In this document: positions 9,390-10,094 of the stretch, piece after piece
How positions within the stretch are numbered: position 1 is the stretch's first letter
Layout of the letters: each line of letters begins with the position of its first letter
Assembly: GCA_000310025.1 (NCBI GenBank)
Contig: FN649727.1
Span: forward strand, 2,829,283-2,839,376
Direction of reading: 5' to 3'
Length of the DNA: 10,094 nt
Origin: Ectocarpus siliculosus
Taxonomy: Eukaryota; Sar; Phaeophyceae; Ectocarpales; Ectocarpaceae
Program-made: the position numbers and the translations under genes
The notes under the pieces: model-generated
Seen by the model: the letters and a program-made list of their open reading frames with translations, nothing else
Told to the model about the DNA's origin: nothing
The model's database searches: none

Positions 9390-9480
9390 GGGGGCTGTAG
9401 CTGGGGCGGCGGCTTGTTGTTGCGCGGGGGGAGACAACCAAGGGGACCGCGGCCGACGCGGACGGCGAGAACGCAGCCAT
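647..9480 (-). CDS. ARFGEF: BIG/Sec7p-type ARF guanine-nucleotide exchange factor, 12 exons visible, partial at the 3' side and probably at the 5' side
   Basis: Joining minus-strand exons 8995-9480, 8162-8266, 7484-7570, 6819-6895, 6144-6270, 5062-5176, 4708-4814, 4199-4342, 3443-3625, 2640-2732, 2270-2448 and 647-1232 gives one open frame of 763 codons. Seen: a low-complexity N-terminus (1-162), a full Sec7 domain (about 165-368) with [12 protein letters not shown] carrying the glutamic finger (E276) and [17 protein letters not shown] (305-321), then HDS1-like segments including [19 protein letters not shown] and [15 protein letters not shown]. The CISQL motif separates the BIG/Sec7p class from GBF1/GNOM. 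Known family role: GDP-GTP exchange on ARF GTPases at the trans-Golgi and endosomes, starting coat recruitment. BIG proteins are usually 1,600-2,000 residues, so roughly half or more is missing: DCB and HUS upstream, HDS2-HDS4 downstream. Splice phases agree at every junction. The start at 9480 is provisional. Identity is very sure; exon 1 limits are less so. Confidence 0.95.
1233..2269 (-). other. Intron 11 (1,037 bases); no gene seen
   Basis: GTAGGC at the 5' side and GAGCAG at the 3' side; phase 2. It is less GC-rich than the exons, with CA/AC-rich and A-rich stretches. Small plus-strand ORFs here have no recognisable motif. The family alignment passes directly from exon 11 to exon 12, so no hidden exon is needed. 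Confidence 0.85.
2270..2448 (-). CDS. Exon 11: HDS1 region with the BIG-specific CISQL motif, residues 509-567 plus part of codon 568
   Basis: It encodes [20 protein letters not shown], then [20 protein letters not shown] and [19 protein letters not shown]. This corresponds to the BIG stretch 'ALARFTLL...KNxDTIKxLxxVAxxxGNxLxxSWxxILKCISQL'. Acceptor CCTAAG is at 2449-2450 and donor GTAGGC at 2269. Phase 2; AG plus G from exon 12 makes Arg. Confidence 0.96.
2449..2639 (-). other. Intron 10 (191 bases) with a G13 run
   Basis: Donor GTGAGT and acceptor CTAAG. Bases 2489-2501 are thirteen G on the plus strand, C on the sense strand, lying about 40 bases before the acceptor. Confidence 0.88.
2640..2732 (-). 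CDS. Exon 10: HDS1 region, residues 478-508
   Basis: It encodes [20 protein letters not shown] then [11 protein letters not shown], matching the family pattern 'V...D...ELCLEGIRxAIRIA'. Acceptor GGTTAG is followed by GTG at 2732; donor is consensus GTGAGT from 2639. Phase 0 on both sides. Confidence 0.95.
2733..3442 (-). other. Intron 9 (710 bases) with a long homopurine region
   Basis: Donor GTGGGT and acceptor GTTAG. The plus strand from about 2758 to 2953 is nearly all purine, so the sense strand is a pyrimidine tract that may serve the acceptor. No exon is needed or seen. Confidence 0.88.
2924..2953. repeat. (GA)15 microsatellite
   Basis: Uninterrupted GA dinucleotides at the end of the purine-rich stretch in intron 9. 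Confidence 0.95.
3443..3625 (-). CDS. Exon 9: linker and start of the HDS1 region, residues 417-477
   Basis: The last part reads [20 protein letters not shown] then SVFSE, matching the BIG HDS1 start ('HVRPMF...W.PFLAAFS'). The first part is [20 protein letters not shown] with a Gly/Glu-rich stretch. The acceptor is ATCAG at 3626-3627, with a poor pyrimidine tract because the intron there ends in an ATG/GGT repeat. The donor is GTGGGT at 3442. The C-terminal half is certain; the exact acceptor is probable because the resulting helix continues the family alignment. Confidence 0.88.
3626..4198 (-). other. Intron 8 (573 bases)
   Basis: Donor GTAATT and acceptor ATCAG. Next to the acceptor lies a short ATC trinucleotide run (3640-3655). 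The remainder is unremarkable; I see no exon or RNA gene. Confidence 0.82.
4199..4342 (-). CDS. Exon 8: linker after the Sec7 domain, residues 369-416
   Basis: It encodes [20 protein letters not shown], then [20 protein letters not shown] and REREMLT-like residues (48 codons). In BIG proteins this position holds a charged, poorly conserved linker followed by a helix before HDS1, which matches in character. Acceptor TACATCAG is at 4343-4344 and donor GTAATT at 4198, phase 0. The call rests on correct phase, position and good splice sites more than on strong conservation. Confidence 0.85.
4343..4707 (-). other. Intron 7 (365 bases)
   Basis: Donor GTGAGG and acceptor CATCAG. Nothing else recognisable inside. 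Confidence 0.88.
4708..4814 (-). CDS. Exon 7: end of the Sec7 domain, residues 333-368
   Basis: It encodes [20 protein letters not shown], then [15 protein letters not shown]. The 'NNRGIDxGxxLPxExLxxxxDxIxxxxI' pattern closes Sec7 domains. Acceptor GCGCACAG is followed by AGGGC; donor GTGAGG starts at 4707. Phase 0 at the end. Confidence 0.97.
4815..5061 (-). other. Intron 6 (247 bases) with a CAC repeat
   Basis: Donor GTTCGT (a weak +3) and acceptor GCACAG. A (CCA)n run at about 4904-4924 is the main feature. Confidence 0.9.
5062..5176 (-). CDS. Exon 6: Sec7 motif 2, residues 295-332 plus part of codon 333
   Basis: It encodes [20 protein letters not shown], then [18 protein letters not shown]. 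The A-F[15 protein letters not shown] signature is Sec7 motif 2, forming part of the ARF switch-binding groove. Positions equated with brefeldin A sensitivity read F310, S311, D318 and M330. Acceptor ACAG is at 5177-5178 and donor GTTCGT at 5061. It ends in phase 1; G plus AG from exon 7 makes Glu 333. The reading frame here is too short to stand out as an ORF. Confidence 0.97.
5177..6143 (-). other. Intron 5 (967 bases) with a G15 run
   Basis: Donor GTACAA and acceptor ACAG. It splits the catalytic FCLQ/NASVF join. G15 at 5550-5564 and a polypurine patch near 5255-5290 are visible. No extra exon is required by the family alignment, and small ORFs inside show no known motif. Confidence 0.9.
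6144..6270 (-). CDS. Exon 5: Sec7 catalytic segment with the glutamic finger, residues 252-294
   Basis: It encodes [19 protein letters not shown], then [20 protein letters not shown] and [15 protein letters not shown] is Sec7 motif 1. The Glu of PGEAQ (residue 276) is the invariant finger that displaces Mg2+ and the GDP beta-phosphate in characterised exchange factors, so the catalytic residue is intact. Acceptor CACTACAG is at 6271 and donor GTACAA at 6143. This is the most conserved exon of the gene. Confidence 0.98.
6271..6818 (-). other. Intron 4 (548 bases)
   Basis: Donor GTGAGA and acceptor CTACAG, phase 2. It contains a (CCAA)4 run at 6329-6346. No gene is seen. Confidence 0.9.
6819..6895 (-). 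CDS. Exon 4: Sec7 domain, residues 227-251 plus part of codon 252
   Basis: It encodes [20 protein letters not shown] then HAYVDG, the 'GEFLG...VLxxYVD' portion typical of BIG/ARNO Sec7 domains. Acceptor CTCTCGCAG is followed by ATC; donor GTGAGA starts at 6818. It ends in phase 2, and its last two bases (GG) are completed to Gly by the first base of exon 5. Confidence 0.96.
6896..7483 (-). other. Intron 3 (588 bases) with a duplicated block
   Basis: Donor GTAAGC and acceptor CTCGCAG. It holds two copies of an approximately 50-base block (7099-7147 and 7178-7229). No gene is seen. Confidence 0.9.
7099..7229. repeat. Direct repeat of about 50 bases with internal inverted repeat
   Basis: Copies at 7099-7147 and 7178-7229 share TGTGCCCG at the left and a 24-base right part with one mismatch (7124-7147 versus 7206-7229). 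Copy 1 also carries CCGGTATG (7093-7100) facing CATACCGG (7123-7130), so it can fold back. It resembles a small non-autonomous repeat, but this cannot be named from the window. Confidence 0.7.
7484..7570 (-). CDS. Exon 3: Sec7 domain, residues 198-226
   Basis: It encodes [20 protein letters not shown] and then QADRLDKTE, matching the Sec7 segment in which a variable loop is followed by 'xxVAxFL...RLDKTxIGEFLG'. The acceptor ACGAAG is at 7571-7572 and the donor is GTAAGC from 7483. Phase 0 on both sides. Joined to exons 2 and 4 it gives the uninterrupted family pattern. Confidence 0.95.
7571..8161 (-). other. Intron 2 (591 bases) with a telomere-like array
   Basis: Donor GTGAGT and acceptor CGAAG. 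It holds a CATC run (8133-8147) and a CCCTAA array (7876-7899). No gene is seen. Confidence 0.9.
7876..7899 (+). repeat. Interstitial telomere-type repeat, four CCCTAA units (one degenerate)
   Basis: Four hexamers in a row, the second reading CGCTAA. CCCTAA/TTAGGG is the telomere unit of many eukaryotes, brown algae included. Four units inside an intron are too few for a chromosome end. Confidence 0.8.
8162..8266 (-). CDS. Exon 2: start of the Sec7 domain (residues 163-197)
   Basis: It reads [20 protein letters not shown] then continues to [12 protein letters not shown]. The F-N-x-K-P-K-x-G-L-x-Y-L pattern is the first helix pair of Sec7 domains. The acceptor is the first AG (8267-8268) after a pyrimidine-rich stretch, and the donor is consensus GTGAGT at 8161. 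Phase 0 on both sides. Confidence 0.93.
8267..8994 (-). other. Intron 1 (728 bases)
   Basis: Donor GTGGGT and first AG after a pyrimidine-rich stretch as acceptor. Small ORFs on both strands carry no known motif. An additional small exon cannot be excluded because exon 1 is poorly conserved. Confidence 0.75.
8995..9480 (-). CDS. Exon 1 as modelled: low-complexity N-terminal or HUS-Sec7 linker segment (residues 1-162)
   Basis: The frame opens with ATG at 9478-9480 ([14 protein letters not shown]) and ends at GCACAG before donor GTGGGTTGG, phase 0. The protein is rich in Ser, Pro, Gly and Ala, with a poly-Gly run from a (GCC)10 tract and an acidic stretch ([12 protein letters not shown]). No known domain is visible. 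The exon ends in SFRFDSAQ, which joins directly to the Sec7 start in exon 2. Reading on past the donor meets a stop at 8962. Upstream the same frame stays open to a stop at 9631-9633, so this may instead be an internal exon beginning near 9613 after a TAG acceptor. In BIG proteins a disordered linker commonly sits between HUS and Sec7, which fits its composition. Confidence 0.72.
9355..9384. repeat. (GCC)10 microsatellite within exon 1
   Basis: Ten GCC units on the plus strand, read as GGC (Gly) in the coding frame. Length variation here would change the poly-Gly tract without shifting the frame. Confidence 0.93.
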
Positions 9481-9891
9481 CGACGACGCCCGTCGGGAAG
9501 AGGCTCCGGTCGTCGTGGAAGGGCGGTTGGCGGGGCTGTGGTGGTGGTGGTGGTGGTGGTGGTGTTGTTGTTGCCAGGCCGCCCGCTCCGACTCGACGGA
9601 GTTGGCGTGTCGTCTACGATCACCGCCACGTTATTTTTTTTTGGGGGGGGGTGGGGGTTTCGCAGATGTTGGTAAAATTTAGACAGAAGGGACGGGCGCG
9701 CGCGGCGATTGGCGGATTTTTCAAAGAAGAAGGACTTCATGAACGTACACAGGAGATGCCAGTCGCTGAATGCTTTGTTATGCTCACCGCAGCAGTGTTA
9801 AGTTCCTTTGAACGGCTACGACGGTTAACGCTGCAACCCCCTGTTATCTACCCATATGTACTTGGCCCTATCCTTAAGGAGAAAAACATGA
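9481..9891 (-). other. Upstream region of exon 1: 5' UTR, intron or coding extension
   Basis: The exon 1 frame stays open up to TAA at 9631-9633 and would read a Gln/His-rich stretch from the (GTG)n run at 9538-9564. A TAG acceptor at 9614-9616 would allow an exon start at 9613. Bases 9634-9891 contain a T9/G9 run and no recognisable exon or promoter motif. Confidence 0.5.
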
Positions 9892-10094
9892 CCCCCCCCC
9901 CCCACCCCCCCCGGGTTTTTGGGGGTGGGGGGGCCATAACCACCACCGAAGGGCCCACCATGGGGACCCCCCCCCCCCCCCCCCCCCCCCCCCGGGTGTT
10001 TCACCCGGGGGGGGACGTCCCCCCCCGCCAAAAAACCTGTAAAAAAAACCCGCCCCCCCCGGGGGTGTCCCCGGGGGGGGGGGTTTCCCCCCCC
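9892..10094. other. G/C homopolymer block, probable low-quality contig end
   Basis: Nearly the whole stretch is runs of C or G, 7 to about 30 long, with scattered short words. No biological sequence class matches well. It resembles sequencing or assembly error at a contig end. Confidence 0.7.

Noticed and set aside
9273-9740. Minus-strand ORF of 155 codons overlapping exon 1 in another frame
   Set aside because: Thr, Ala and Pro runs come from the same trinucleotide repeats read out of frame; it does not join in phase to exon 2.

Overview
The window looks like nuclear DNA of a eukaryote with an intron-rich genome. It is almost entirely one protein-coding gene on the minus strand. Read from right to left, twelve short exons splice into one continuous frame of 763 codons. 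All eleven complete introns are GT-AG and average about 595 bases. The product is a large ARF guanine-nucleotide exchange factor of the BIG/Sec7p (ARFGEF) family: a complete Sec7 catalytic domain followed by the start of the BIG-type HDS1 region. The gene is incomplete here. The C-terminal part must lie beyond the left edge, since the last visible exon ends in a splice donor. The DCB and HUS domains usual at the N-terminus of this family are not visible, so the true 5' end probably lies beyond the right edge.

Organism: the long introns, GC-rich exons, Ala/Gly/Ser homopolymer tracts, a short interstitial CCCTAA array and the Sec7 wording (for example [14 protein letters not shown]) suggest a stramenopile with large introns, most likely a brown alga of Ectocarpus or kelp type. 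This is inference from sequence style, not a database match.

Layout: 1-646 is the beginning of an intron (sense direction, right to left) with a hairpin, a Z-DNA-prone tract and a 58-bp tandem duplication. 647-1232 is exon 12, with low-complexity Ala/Gly tracts. 2270-2732 and 3443-3625 hold exons 11-9 (HDS1 region). 4199-4342 is exon 8 (post-Sec7 linker). 4708-8266 holds exons 7-2 (the Sec7 domain). 8995-9480 is the first exon that can be read, low-complexity with poly-Gly. 9481-9891 is an upstream region of uncertain status (5' UTR, intron or more coding exon). 9892-10094 is almost pure G/C homopolymer and looks like a degraded contig end; the first 40 bases have the same character. Introns carry microsatellites and small repeats, but I found no second gene, RNA gene, mobile-element ORF or CRISPR array.

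Biology: BIG-type factors act at the trans-Golgi network and endosomes, loading GTP onto ARF GTPases to start vesicle coat recruitment. I do not see a novel multi-gene system. The points of interest are family-specific variations of this housekeeping gene, its intron repeats and the assembly edges.
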